A stretch of DNA of 64,000 nucleotides from Prostheceraeus crozeri. Taxonomy: Eukaryota; Platyhelminthes; Polycladida; Euryleptidae. The stretch lies in the NCBI GenBank assembly GCA_907163375.1, contig CAJQUW010003213.1:26939-90938 (forward strand). The letters run 5' to 3'. The position numbers were made by a program, and so were the translations under genes. Positions 45,101 to 60,100 of the stretch are shown here, one piece after another. How positions within the stretch are numbered: position 1 is the stretch's first letter; each line of letters begins with the position of its first letter. Under the pieces are notes generated by a model. The model made no database searches. It saw nothing but the letters and a program-made list of their open reading frames with translations, and was not told where the DNA came from.

Positions 45101-48100
45101 GCTTGAATGATTCGCGCGAATCATTCTGTTTGAGCTATGGACAGGCTTCGGTGGAAAGAGGCTCCTCGGTCAATAAAAATATGATAGCAGAAAATCAAAA
45201 AAGATAATTAATTCCCTTATTGCTCAAAGAACAGTCAAAGATCATACACGCGCTTTGCATGACGGGGTGCTCGTAATTTTGACGTATCCAAGAAACTGAT
45301 TTTGTCCTCTCGAAATTCCACTGAGTGATATCGAGAAGCTAAAGAGGGAGAGGCTCGGAACCAAGAGGTCAAAACAGGCATCGTGAAAGAAAAGAAGAGG
45401 AAGGCGTCAGAAAGCAAAGATGGAGGATATCAAGAAACTTTTGTCGCAGATTGATCGTGTTGACCAAGGTATCCATTCTTTGATGAAATGGGCTTTTGCG
45501 TTTTTATTTTGCTCTGATCTTGTCCGTAATCACGGTATTGATCTTCATGTATTTTTATTGAACAATTTTTGCAATATTTTGTTACTACCGAAAAATTGGT
45601 GGCATGCATATCAGGAGGCTAATCTATAGACACTTTTTGAGATGCCGATTTACATGAATTCCAGATGGCATGAATCATAGTAAAGAAACCATATTACACA
45701 TACACAAGTGTCCTTTTTTGGCATATTCATATCTGCGCATATTTATCCGTTCATGTCAAGATATCCGCCACAAGCTTTTAAACTTTTAATCCAATAATAA
45801 TCAGGTAGCGAAAAAAAATGTATTACAGATTTTGTGAAATATGCCTGTGGAATATAAAAAAATTCTGTTAATAGAAGAGATAAAAAGCTTTTTTATAAAA
45901 TTTTGATGGTTTTGGCAATTTCAGCAATAAAATTGTTATGACAAATATAGAATGTCAAATAAAAAATAAAAAAAATAAGGAATGAATGTAACTATACAGG
46001 TAAGTAGAGGGGAAGCGTATTCAACTGAAGCTTTTGTTGTGAGAAGTTGAAATGGATTGCTGTCGTGGGCAACTATTTTCAGTGTTATTTGCGTTAACAT
46101 AATGGATAAGTTTACATGGAATTTTTTAAGAGACCCGGAAAACTCAGGGAAATTGAAAATCCAAAAGCGTTATACACCCTGGATATCAGAGTGGTCCCGA
46201 ATTTAAGTCATCATTATGTTCATCTTCAGCGTCTGTCGTTGTGCTAATCTAGCGATAACTCATTCATTAAAATCAAATATCGTCGATCTTCCTTGAACTT
46301 TATTTCATTAGGTTTTCGGAATAGCTGAAAAAATTATGGACCTGAAGGAGTACCAATTATGTTGTCCTACGCCAACTTTGAACATCATTAGTCTCTAATT
46401 TGGGATGGATTTGACACCCATTACTGGAAATACAGTGCGGCTGCTATTTAATACATTCTGATCGGTAATTTTTTAGCTTGAACATGAATTAATCATACTT
46501 GTCAATTAATCACGACAAGCAATAAATTGGCAGCATGAATTTCTTTTAGAAGGTGCGCGAGTGCATTGCAATTGTACTTAAGTAAATGTTCGTCCCTGCA
46601 GGGCGTAATGTGTATGGTTGAGATAATCACAAATGGAGCTTTCCCTATATGATATTTTCAGATTTGAAATAACCGTTGTTTTTTCAGGTCATTGGAACCT
46701 CTCAGAGTGCATCACGGTCGGTTAGAATGATGAGCTTGCAATTACTATCAGATGGTCAGCCACTTAGTGCATCTTCTTTGTTATGACCATTGGTGCTATG
46801 AGTGTCCCAAAAATGTGAAGTGTCACCTTTGTAAAAATCTGATTACAAATTCAAGCACTCACATAAGATTAGTTCTATATTTTACGGATTGCAGAGCAGT
46901 TGACAAAGACATATTTCAGAAAAACATCTTTTGCAAAGGAGTCTATTTTGCATCCACAGCATTTCGGTGTCATCTGCAAATATAGGCCTACAGCCTATAC
47001 CTGAAAACACAAGCCCGTACATATACTCAGTAGAGAAATTTATAAAAAACAAAATTCAGCCGTGTTAGGTCCATTTATATGTATGATGACACCATTTCTT
47101 CAAAAAGAAGGATTATTTGCATAAGACAGAAGAGCCAACCTATAATCAAGGCCAGTCCGTCGGTCGGTTTCTATCTCTGATGTCGATTTTCTTGTTCATT
47201 TGTCTAGTCGTTGTGTCTTCATATATACAGATTTCCAACTCTAGTTTACAGAGTTACTATTGGACAACCTTTATACAATGAAACAAGTGTACTCGGAATC
47301 GCAGAAGAAACATATAACATAGCCTGCATTAGGGGTGTACCGATAAGTGATTTTAATTACCGGCCGATTACTTCTTTAAATTCATCTGAAATCAATGTTT
47401 CCATACACTGAAAGTACCGATTCAGTTAAAGGGATCTTAATAATAGTAAAGTATACCAGATATTGAGGAAAGCAGGTCCTGAATGTTCCATGCAAAAAGA
47501 GGCCGATTTTATGATGCTAGTCCTATGTTGAATAATTTTGATTTTTTTTCTATTGCTTTTGATTAGATTCTAGTAGGCTACTCAGTATTACTCGTAGAAA
47601 AATATGGGTAACAAATATGCAGCAAGAAGTTTATTTCACATGATTACATGAGCATTACATTCCAACCAAAATCACATCCATAATCAGTATCATTGATAAA
47701 GTAGCGACGCGGAAGAACCGATCTATTTTCTAACCAATGATGGCATTAAAGGAGTGTGTGAAATGACTCGTAATTACCTACTAAAGGACTCCACTTTGGT
47801 AAATGATAATTTCATCCGTTATTTGGGAAAATTAATAGGCCTATATTCGGCGCTGGGATTCGAACACAAGTGCCCTAGTTGCACTAATGAGCAGAGGTGA
47901 ACGCGGTTAAGAAAAAAATTAATCGGTTAACCGCCAAATTAACCGCGGTTAATTGTAAGTTTCAAAATTTCGGTCTCAAAATACATAAATAAAACCAATC
48001 ATCTTCATCTACGTGCATGTAGGCTTACCAATATGTGAGCATAGATAGACCGAGATTGAGGAATTTTGATAATAGGCAATAGACCTTATTTGTTATAGGC

Positions 48101-51100
48101 TAATGAAAGTCGAGTTAAATCACAGAAGAAACAGCGAACGATTAGGACTGCTATAGCGTGAATTATAGGCCTACTAACTGCCTAGTCGTGAACGGAATAA
48201 ATGATGATGTTGCTAATCTTGCTATGATGACAAAATTCATTTTTTCTATGTGAATTATAAATAGTGAATGCGCATCAGTCGTGCAAATTATGACAAAATT
48301 ACAGTATGTAGGCGCATGAATGGTAGGATAGGATAAAAAATTAGGTGATTTGCATGTATGTGGACGCACATAATAAGTACGGTACGGACCTTTTTTGGCA
48401 GAAAAAAAGAATGATATTTTTAATTTGAAAATATGTATTCGTTCAACTCAGGAAGACTTCTTGGAGTTCAGATTCAAAAACAATATCTGCTCATTCTGCT
48501 GTGCATGTTCAGCTGTGAGTCCCATTCGCCTTTCATGGTAAATGTTGCCGAAGACAGAGAAGACTCGTTCGGAGGCAGCACTCGTGGCCTGAATAGCCAG
48601 GTACTTTCTCGCAAGCAACGAAAGCTTTCTGAACTTCGCTTGATTGATTCTCCACCATGAAAGTGGATCCTTTGACTGTGAGGATAATCCTTGTGCCTGA
48701 AAAGAGAAAAGATGAAAGAGTATTAATCAAAGCCTGTAAGAATTGAATTTTAGGGTGATGAACAAGTGTCACAACATGCATACTAAGAATCATATATACG
48801 GGAATAACATAGGCTTATAACTGTCATGCTATCATGTCTAGCCTATATGATGTAATGTTTGAATGGATGAAAACTCCAAACCCTGTGATTCACGTCATAA
48901 AGATTGTGCACATTATAGACATCGTCGATATACCACAATATCCAATATATAGTAGGTCTGTAACATTGTATCGAACAACAAACAATGCTATCAAAATGCA
49001 ACTTCATGTGGGCAATTAACATTATCATGAACAATATCAGTTATGCATAATGTTACAACAGAGTGTAATGTTGACAAAAATATTATAATTAAAAGTAAAA
49101 CATGTATTTTCACTGAGATAGTAAAGTACAATTTTTTAACATCGTAGACGTCTTGATATTATTTTTGCAACTTCAGTCAAACAGCCTATTGCAGAGTTCA
49201 TATTCCCATACATAGATTTATGAAATTCATGTCAGCAAATTTCCAATGCATTCCTGTTGCAAATCATGCATTTTTTGAACTTACTTGTATATAGCTATCC
49301 AGCTCATCCTCTTCTTTTGATACTTTCTCTTCAATCACATCGTCATCAAGCAGCGTAAGTAACATGCATCGTTTTGAACTTGGTGCTCCGGACGTGTCGT
49401 CGCGTTCGACTTCTGTTACTTCTTCATCCACATTCACTGATATCTTTTTCATTTCGTCCAATATTGTCGCGTGAACATTCAATCTTGTTTCGCGAGACAA
49501 GAATGTCAGCTTCTTGAACCTGGGATCCAAGAAAGATCCCATGACATGAACACTCATGGAACCAAGGAACTCTTGGTCCTCCACGGAAAATTGTTCCGCA
49601 AGATTAATCAGCAGACGTGATTGAAACTCCTTGGCCATAGCAGTTTCGCAAGGTTTCAGCTGCAGTCGTTTCAGGAGACAAAACATGATCGGATAAACTT
49701 CTGAGACACTAACAGATGTTTCTGTTTGCCATTCATCTGTTGTCATCTTTAGGTCTTCAAGCAGAACAATTATCTCCTTGATTGCGATGATTTCATGCGA
49801 ACCAAATGACAGCGAACATTTTTCCACATTGTTGAGTACATGTGTTGATTTTACAAGGAAGTCAAATGCATCAAAGAGCTTTGAAAAGCTTTGAAGCATG
49901 ACAACAGTGCTATTCCACCTCGTTTTATTGATCTTTTGAAGCTCGCACATATCGTGATCCCTGCATAACTGCCCTGTAGGTCCGAAATTCCGAAGTCAGC
50001 GTTATGGATCTGTGGACTGTCGAAATTGCAGTATGGATTTTGTTGATCAATTTCTTTACTTCGTCTACCTCTTCAAAAGAATCGTTGATGGAGAGCTGAA
50101 GAAGGTGAGCGAGGCATCCGATATGGTATTTTGTTGATGAGGACAAATCCAACGCTTTCTTCATATTGCTCGCATTGCCATGGGTCGCACAGAAGGCGTT
50201 TACTTTGAAAGGACTCAAAGTTTCGTCTATGGTTTCAGCTAAATTGTCACCGATGTGTTGCTGCGTTAACAAAGGACTACCAAAATTAGCATTTCGAAGC
50301 TGCCAAGATCGATCGATCCAATGAGCTGTGAAGGTTATGAATGCTGACATTTGTCTGTTAGTCCAGCAATCTGTGGTGATGCTCACTAAAGTGGAAGAAG
50401 TGAATCCATCCGTTTCTACCTTCTGTTTGAGTTGAGAAAGATCTTCATCGTACGTTGTGTTAATATGTCTCATCAGAGTTGTATGCGAGGGAGGTTGGTA
50501 GTTCGGCTCGAGATAGAGAAGCAGTTCCTTCATTGAGGTATCCTCACAGAATGTCAACGGTTGCAGATCAGTAGTTACACACCTGAAATAGGATAGAAAT
50601 TTAACTATACAAAATTTTTACTCTCATCTTCATTTTGAAAATGTATCTTAATTCTTGATAAATCCATATTTTGTCTACCAGTAAGAATATTATTCGTACT
50701 TGACATATTACGTATTTACATGTATGTACCGACTAAGTAAGAGATTATGTACCGATGCATTGTACTACGGCCTCGTACTTCTAACTTCTTCACAATTTAT
50801 CAATCAAGTAGGCTAAAACAAGCAGTATTGTAACACAAGATTTCAGAAATTTGAGCATATGTTCCCCGCCCTATCAGGGCGACCACGTCCCTGGCGTTCA
50901 TCTCAATATGATTGAGAAAGGTCAGTCATAGTTGCTAAAATAAAATAGTCATTGTGTAGGGGAATTCAAACAGATTTCACCGCTAAATAACGTCATAATC
51001 TATTTCATAAGATAGGAGGGCTAGCTAATCATTACTTGCTGTTCCTCTTTTGGTATTTTGTAGGCCTGTGGGCTGCGTAATACCTGTCCATGCTCTCCAC

Positions 51101-54100
51101 CATATTTGCGAAAAACAAGTCTTATTGATTTACTAAAATTTAGTGCATAACAGGCCTATATGCATGGTTTATGCTTAAATATTAAGGAACACGTTGAAAA
51201 ACAAGCCTACAGAGTTACTAAATATGAGGTGGCTCCAAGATATTAGACATTGTCATTTAAAAAACATACACTTTGTTACATTTATCCATATTTAAAACAT
51301 AGACTATTTAAAATATTACACTGAAAATATCGCAACCTTTCTACGAAAAGAAGTAGGATCATGTTGAAAATGAAGCTCTAACATACATCTAGGCCTACAT
51401 GTAGTCACAGAGTTAACTCACCGGACAATGAGCTTGGTGATGTCGATGGCTCGTTCTTTTGAGCATGTTCTGGACTTGGATGTCTTTAACCATTCGTCCA
51501 TATTTACTTGTGTCGATTCCCTCATTTCCTCGACGGCTGCTCGGACGTTCGTTCTTCTTCCGGGTGCATCACGAACAGGCGTTGATACGGATGATCCAGG
51601 ATTGTCGTTCAAGTTGAAAAGAGGATGTTGATTCTTCATATGATATAAGAGGGTTCCAGTCCCAGATGAAAATACGTACTTCTTTTCACACAAATTACAT
51701 TTTGCGTACTTTTTGTTGTCAATAGTGACAAGCTTGAAGTTGTCCCAAACGCGAGACATTCTATGACTGTTCACGAAGGAATGACGACCGAGGTTTAACG
51801 ACGAAATTACAATGATTGAAATGAGTCATAACCTCGCTAGTCGCTACATTATTCGAGATCTCATCCCACCTCAAGATCAGCGTCTCATCACCTCGCTCAA
51901 CGCCTGGTGACTCATCTGGTGCAGGCGTTAAGCGACTTCGATTCCTACGTTCGTTTTTCTGTGAGATATCTATTGACTGACGTAAATTTTGACGCTCGTC
52001 TGTAGTCAAGTCTCAACTGCTGCTTCTATTAAGACTTTGGTTCAGAGACCAATCTTGACAAAATACTACTATTCAGGCCGATGGCAGCAGGTTAATCTCA
52101 CTAGAAAAGTATAGAAAGTCTGAAAAGACTCTTTCGAGTAAAAAAATGTAGCGGTTAAGCGGTGTCAAAAATTAACCGGGTTAGGAAAAATTAAACGCGG
52201 TTAACCGCGTTCACCTCTGCTAATGAGAATTCCAAAGCTACAATAGCAGCTGGTCAGTTGCAAAGCGAATGGTTGCATATCTCAGTCAACCAGACGAGAT
52301 CGTGACATGGCCAAGGACTGCCAAGAATTTGAAAAGCATGAAAAGATCAACACATCTTCCTGAGTGGAAACCGAGCCCTGGCCTGGATTTTTGGAAACAC
52401 AACCAGTCGCTTGTTCTTTGGATTATTTTTCTTGCCATCCTTTAAAATTTGATATGTCTATATGCACTACATGTATTGCACTGATGCGCAATCGAGTATA
52501 ATTTTGCGTTTTACAATCATGTCTATCATGGCTAACGCTAAAATCATTAGACATTGATGGCTAGGTTATTAGCTTCCCTGACACGCAAAATCTTCTTCCT
52601 AAAAATTTTGTTAATGGATTTAAAGACCAGCGAGCTCTGTACAGAAAGAAAGGCTAAAGTCATTAAACTATTTCTGCGAGATATGACAGAATTTTCATAG
52701 CATTTTATTGTTGGGATAAGTTTTTGATAACATAGGCATTTCCTTTGCGGGCACGAGGCATAATTAAGCAGACACGCGTTTACATATTTCGGCATATGAA
52801 TATGTAAACATGCATGTACGTACAGTGTACAGTGTACACTTGCTATATACTTCTAATTTGCATTTAGTTGGTGGCTATGTATATTAGATCATGGATACTC
52901 ACATGCCTTTATTCTTAACAATGAGGCATTTTAAGTGAACCTGGATAATGCAAAATATGATGATTGATTGTTCAATCATAATTTGCGAATATATTCAAAT
53001 GGCTACTAATTTTAAGCAAGACTGGTATGGGCCTAAAAATTATAAAACTTGAGTCAGGACCTGGCCGAAAAGTTAAATCTGCAACGGGATCAAACAATCC
53101 GGGCCTTGGCTGACGGGCCCGGGACCGGTTCCCATTCTGGGCTCTTCCACCAAGGCTCGTAGTGATCACGTCACGGTCGTTTGAATTTAGATCATGTTCA
53201 TTGCACAATGTGCATGTCTAAATGTTTACTTATCTAAAAAATAAGTTGAAAATCTAAAAAAAATATGACTATCTAAATATTTGAAATCTTGCCTTTCGAT
53301 CAGTCACTGAATTTGAATGAAAATTTACAAAAACTTTCAATCGTCTACTAATCGGCCGATTACCGATTATCGCACTGCAATGTCAATAATCGACCGATTT
53401 ATCGGTACACCCCTACTATGTATAAGATGACATGTGTTTTTCCTCATGTTAGAGATGTGCCTTAACCGAGCCGACAGCAGCTCGGCTTTGCTTGAAACAG
53501 TCTGCCCACGACTCGACTCGGCTTCAATTCTTTGAGCCCATTGGAGCCGCGGCTCCTCGCCTAAAAATATTGTCATTGGAATTCTGAAAAAAGGACATCC
53601 GAACTGAAAACATCATAGTCAGGGATGGTGACTTCCGAGAGACAATTTATGCTTACATTTTGATGCTTTTATGCTCGGATTATGTCGAAATCATACATAG
53701 CTGATGTAAAACGCATATTATATTAAATGTGTCATCGTGATATTGCGATATTACAGCAATTTGAGACAAATGCCATGTGATATGACTGACTATATGAGTC
53801 TCAGAAGTAATTTGAACTACCGCTAAGAAATATATAATTTATTTAGAAATCGCATTTATAATCACAAATTATCTATTTCATTGGTACAAAATGAATCAGG
53901 TTTCAATAATTAATCTTAAATAATCTTAAAATTAAGATTAATTAGATAAATTGGATTAATTTTTAAACTAATCTTAATTGCGCATGTAATGTTTGTCAAA
54001 AACATAAACGATGATACTTAATTAGATTATTAAAATGTATGTCTGAAAAGAAGAAATATGCTTTTTATGATTTTTTATGCTTGAGCATAAAATCACCATC

Positions 54101-57100
54101 CCTGATCATAACGCTCGATCTTAAGTCTGAATATGACGGCATGCCTATGAGGGAGTAGTGACGTTAATTAATGGTTAAGTTTTCATTCACATTTGATCTT
54201 ACGAGTACACGAAAAAAGTGACCAGTTGTGGCTATAGTGAACGCTATATACAATGTAACTTTTACTGCAAGCATCAGTTAATAACATTTTTCCTTTGCGT
54301 GATCTCAGTAATGCAAGTTTTTGATATTCATGCTACATGTAAATTGATGGAATGTGGTAGGTTAGTCTTTCATGACTTACCATTTAAGGACTATTATGTT
54401 TACGCCTTTTCTCAAATTGTAATCTGCGCTGCGATACACGCCGTTCTCGAAATTTCTTGTTTAATGGATGCTCATGATTGATGCAGAAAACGCAAGTAAC
54501 TTGAGACATTTGGTAGGATAATAGTCGTTGCAGAACATGAAACAGTCCAACTGGTTATCTCAGCTATGTATTATAATTGCATCCATACAACCCCGGCTAT
54601 TAAGATTGTAATAGTAGTGTCACTAACTTTAATATAGATTGCAATCGGCAAATATAGATTAGATTAGTCTTTCCACAGCAATACGTCATAAAGCGTCATA
54701 TGTTTTTTGTCTGAAATATTAACTGGTAAACCGCTCGCATCCTCCTGATCTAAAATTCATTTGAACCTATATGTATGACTGTCTATATTTTCATTTCAGA
54801 AACGAATCAGCTCTAAGTGATCACAAGAAGAGAGTGCATGGTCCTCGATCCTTTGCTTGTGTCCATTGTAATGCATACTTCACCACTGAAACATATCTCA
54901 AGGCTCATGTGAAAATCCATCTGGAAAAGAAGCACGTTTGCAAGGAATGCAAGCACAGCTTCGTGAACAAAACAGACTTGAACAATCATATGAGAGTTCA
55001 CACAGGTGTCAAGCCTTACAGCTGCAAGGTGTGCGGCAAGGCATTTCGGCATGTCAGTGGTTATTATACTCATGTTCGCATTCACACAGGGGAAACTCCG
55101 TATCAATGTGAATTTTGTGATAAGAAATTCACCAATGCAAGCAATTTTCAAACTCATCGGAAAATTCATACACAAGACAAAAAGTTCAAGTGAGTTTCTG
55201 TATTTGCTATTCTAACGAGCTATTCAACACGAGTGCACATAAGAGCCTTTGTGTAGCTTCATAAATCCTACTCTATAGTACGAGGAACTGAACACAATCG
55301 TTTTTATGTTTTCACGGTAATTGTCTCGATTTTTTATGCGAGCTCAATTCTATTAGTCTCTCGTCAACTTCGTATAAGCTAACACACTGAGTATTCAAAA
55401 TTGAAAATCAACTTCATGAAAGCATTATATGTACTAAGCAATATGCACATTGCACACGTAAAGATTATAATTATGTCAGATTATGCTTATTTGGAATTTT
55501 ATAATGCTTTTTAATTGTGAGCACCAAGTTATATGGTTGAAGACATCCTTTCTATCCATCGGTGATTCATTGGAAGAACAATTACTAGCAGCATATTTAG
55601 AGGAAGAAAATTGCATTTTGATGATCCTTTTATGCAGATTTGCACTATCTGATCGTCAGGAATGAATCAGTATGGGTGATTTTGAGAGTAATTTCTGTGA
55701 GTCGGTTACTCAAATGGTCCAATAATCTCGAAACATACAATTATTATCAATACCAGTACTTCATACAGTTATTGGGTTATTATTAATACTTAACATTAAC
55801 ACTGCACTTTCTGCTACTTTATTGCATCATTTTAATTATCTTAAATTGAACACAGAATGGGACGAATTCCTTAAAATTACCGACACTTGTATTTGCGGCT
55901 TCCTTCTCATGGTCACTTGAAGGTAGGGCTCACACAAAGCTTGACCGTGATGAGACCTGACATGACTCGGTACTCGACGGCACAGTGTAGCTACGGCCAG
56001 AGGCATGAGCTCCTCTCCTGATTCTGACATCCACCATTAAGAGCATGCAATTTGTAGACTAGGTTATTTATTTTGAAGAGGTTGAGTGTGATGCTTTTAT
56101 TATATGACTTCTTTTATCATCACATAGACAGCACTACCAGAAAATATCATCAAGCATTCCAGTGTCGCCTGACAAGAAAATATTTTGCTTTTTTAACTCA
56201 ATAGATGATGTACTACAGCTAGTCATTCCTATCTAATTTTCTTGATATTAGAATTGCGGCGTTTATCAAAAAGCTAGCCTCTCAACTGTGGCGCTTATTA
56301 GTGGGCGGCGTTTATTAGAGGAAATGCGGTAGTCAGAATATATTAGACATTATGCCAAGATTGCTTATACTTAGTTCATCAGCTATCTACGACATGAAAA
56401 ATTGAAAACATAGTTGAAAAGAAGGGGACATCTACATGGCTGTAACAAGGAGATCTAGATATCTATAATTGTACAATTATAGATATCTAGACCTCCTTGG
56501 CTGTAATCCCTCACGAAAATAGGAAGGCAGAAGAGCAAAACTCTCCAAATTATTGGCTGGACACCGGCTTGATGCAGCGCGCAGTGTTAGCCAACATGCG
56601 GCTTTATGGAATCTAAAGACATACGAGTAGGCTTATATCTGGTGGTTGATAGCCTTTTACTAGAGGGTATTTACAGCAAGGATGAGAAAAAAATGCAGCA
56701 CTCCCTTTAGCATTGAATTAATTCAATAGAAACAGCGAAAAATATTTAAAAATCAATTCAGTTGCCACTGGCAAAATAGCAAATAAAAACAACTAAATTG
56801 CTGTTGAAACGTCTTAACAATTACTACCGAAATGGTAAATATATCCCGGGATCTCGGGATTGCAATCTCTACTCACCCAACACGATGGAAGTAACGAATA
56901 TTCTATGTAGCTGTTAAGATTAATCGAAAAATTTTCGATATCACCTATCACGTTAGGTTGCGTGTTAATTTTTGCAAAAATGAATACAAAGAAGCTGTCA
57001 CTGCCAAATATACTAAAAATATAGATGTGAATTATGATGAAAATTAATTTGTGTCAAATAGTTGTGAGTAATTGATTGTCTTCTGCTGAAAATGAAGCTA

Positions 57101-60100
57101 AGTGATAGAACCGTCCAATTAAATCACATTATTTTTTATACTTTAAATTTACTTAGGTCGAAGGAGCCTTGCCGAGTATTGTAGGCCTTCTGTATTCCGT
57201 GCTTTTGGAGAGATTTCAGAATTTACTTGTAGCATATTAGGCATCCGCTATCACAGTGCAAATATGCGTAAATTTATCTCTGTAGTGAGTTGTGCTTCAT
57301 TCACGTGTAATGTGAAAGTTTAGATGAACTTCTTTCATCAAAATAATGAGTTTGTAGGCCTTAATCTAAACATTAAATTGTATTCATCTTTCAACACGAA
57401 ATTCGAACTGCGACACTGTCAGCAAGAAAGCTTAATCTCTATATCTACTAAACTGTTGATAATGGCACTTCTGATTCACATCGCATTCAATCATTGTCCT
57501 CTTTATAATGGCGTTTTATGAACGGAGCTCGTCGTTTATGACCACATTGTTACTGCTTCTAACTATGACTCATGTACCAGCGCTGTGTATGTATGTAGCG
57601 ATGAATTGGCGTCAATATTGAATAGTTGACAGACGTGTTGCTGCGCAGTGATTGTCGTGAAGGCATTAGAGCTTTGACTAGCACGCATCTATTTGATGTA
57701 AATGATGCGTACATTCTATTTAAAATCACTGTACATCAAACTTACAAAACTGCATCAGTTATATAAATAAAAATCAACTGTTCCAAAAATTGTTGACAGA
57801 AGAATGGTGACTTCATTTACATAAGTACACACAATGCTTCAGTAGCTGTAAAATACAAATGCATTATTATGCAGCGGCTACGAATGCGTGCAACCCAACA
57901 GCGTAAACACCAGTGCATTCGAACGAGAATTTTATCAGTTGACTTAGTTCCTCATTCATTTGACGCTCATCATTCGCTCAGTTCACCGTTCATTTCGAAT
58001 TTGCGATAAGCCGCTCAGTTCATCGTTCAGTTCACTAAAAAGTCAGTTCGCTAGCTTAGTGAGACAGTATTATTATATGACAGGGTTGTAGAAGCGGAGC
58101 GGTGGCCCTTTTGCTCGAAGTCAGATGCAGCTGCTGGAAAAACCGCTTCCACAGTCCGGTTTAGGGTTGTGTAGGCGGGGCGACTTTTTGCTCGATGCAA
58201 GTTACAGGCGGGTGCGGAGGCGGCAAGTAGAAAAACCGCATTGGTTTGTCAATGTCATTATTGAATCGCATGCGATGGTGCATCCTTTGGAGAAGCCATT
58301 TCAGCATCAATGAAGTATCAGAAAAATATCAATGGAGAAGCCATTCTTCATACAATGTATCAATTTTGCATATCGACATAATATACTGTATCTCTACATT
58401 CTGTAAATTTCAAAGCAACTGGTAAATAGTTGCAGACATGAATAGCTGGCATTTCATCCTATATCAGGAATCATCCGCAGGCCTAGTTCACATCCCTAAA
58501 TAAACATCAGCACAACTCCTGTAATTCAATATACAGTCATGCTTGGAGTACACCTGAGATGCATGTACTCGTATGGACTAGCTTAGACGAAATGTCAGTA
58601 GTGTGTTGAAAATAGAATTCAATGAATACTCGAGGAAACAATAAAGCTTTTGCATTTGAAACCATCATCAATGTCATTATTGTCGCTACCTGCAAAAAGT
58701 CAATCTATTCGCATGATGCTAATAGGCCACAGATGTAATTACTTGATTAATTATGCTTTCCTCGTAAATTCGAAAAAACGTAGGCATTACCATCACTGAA
58801 TTTATCAACATGAATTTTTTTTTTTTCATGAAAGAAATAGTTGATTTAAGTGTTCTAATTTTGCATTGAGACATTTGACTTATCTTTAGATAGTTATTGA
58901 AATGTTTAAATACTTACAAAATGCCCTTTTCTGAATGAAAGCTAGCGACTTTGAGACTAGAGAAATCCCCCTGCATAACGAAGCTGAATGATTGTAAAAT
59001 TGAAGAGACATCAAATGCGATATCTACCAAGCTCATATTATACATGTACAGTGTATTGATTTAAAAATGCATGCCTATGCTGAAAGTTATGAAAATTTGA
59101 AATCAAATTGGCATTATAATAGGCATCTAAAGCGTCAGATCGTCCGACTTTTTAATGGAAGTTGTCAATTACCCTACCGTTTTACCTGACGATCATCATT
59201 TAAGCTACCTTCTACAGCGATTGTAAAATTTTGCGCAATTTCTGAATAATTTGCCCACTCAGACATTTTGTTGAATTCGTCAAAGGAATAGACAAAAATC
59301 TGCAATCCCTTCAGATCTGAAATACTACCTATACATTCAGGCAATAGATTCTATCATTTTATTATAGAATAATAAATAATGGAAATAGCTGAACTAGATG
59401 AACCACAGAATTAGATTGTTTAAGCCTATCACTTGCTAGAAGTGCAAACTGATTCAAAATGATGGCAAATGCAGGAACTTATTAAGTGGGCAAAAAGAAA
59501 GTGTTAATACCTTGCAGAGATAGGAAAAATAGTCGTGCGCCGCTTGCGGATTGCTGTGAAGTCTTTGCTGCGTGATCCGGTTGATAACAGTCACTGAAAC
59601 TTCGCACAATTTCGCGTGTTTAATGATGAACTAGTTGCACATTGTTCGATTGCTATGTTATTATGTCAGCAGATTGTGCCATTTCATGAACTTTACGTGT
59701 TCCAATGTTTCATATCTAGTCAGACAAAAGAAGAGACGGCCTGTCTAATTCTGTGAGATAAACAGTATTTAAGTATATTTTGCGTTTAATCAAGTGTAGG
59801 TAAGCAAGCAATGGAGAACAATATTCTCATTCACAATGTTTTCACAGTCCTACATTGGAAGCAGTAATGTTATGATGACTTCATATATCCAGCATCAAGT
59901 TGACTATTCTATTCTATTCCTATCTATTGTTACAGCGCTTCATGATAACTGAGATATTCACGAAATTCTACATAAGCACTTTTTTCAATTCTTTTTGTAA
60001 CGGAAACCTTAAACCTGGCTTCATTCATGGCTCATAGCTGTCCTGGGGGTGAAAATTCTGTAAAAAAATGGAAATCAAAGGAACCTCAACGAAAATTCAT

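Larger units (their letters stand above)
47330..53415. mobile_element. older inverted-repeat element enclosing the second hAT
   Basis: TAGGGGTGTACCGATAA at 47330-47346 is the exact inverse of TTATCGGTACACCCCTA at 53399-53415, and CCGGCCGATTAC / CGGCCGATTACC-type blocks follow inside both ends. No 8-bp duplication is visible; a TA on each side is possible. With the inner hAT left out the element is about 1.75 kb and has no intact coding frame, so it is probably non-autonomous. Confidence 0.6.

Noticed and set aside
54813-55175. 120-codon antisense frame
   Set aside because: Exactly opposite the zinc-finger exon; the regularity of finger codons keeps it open.
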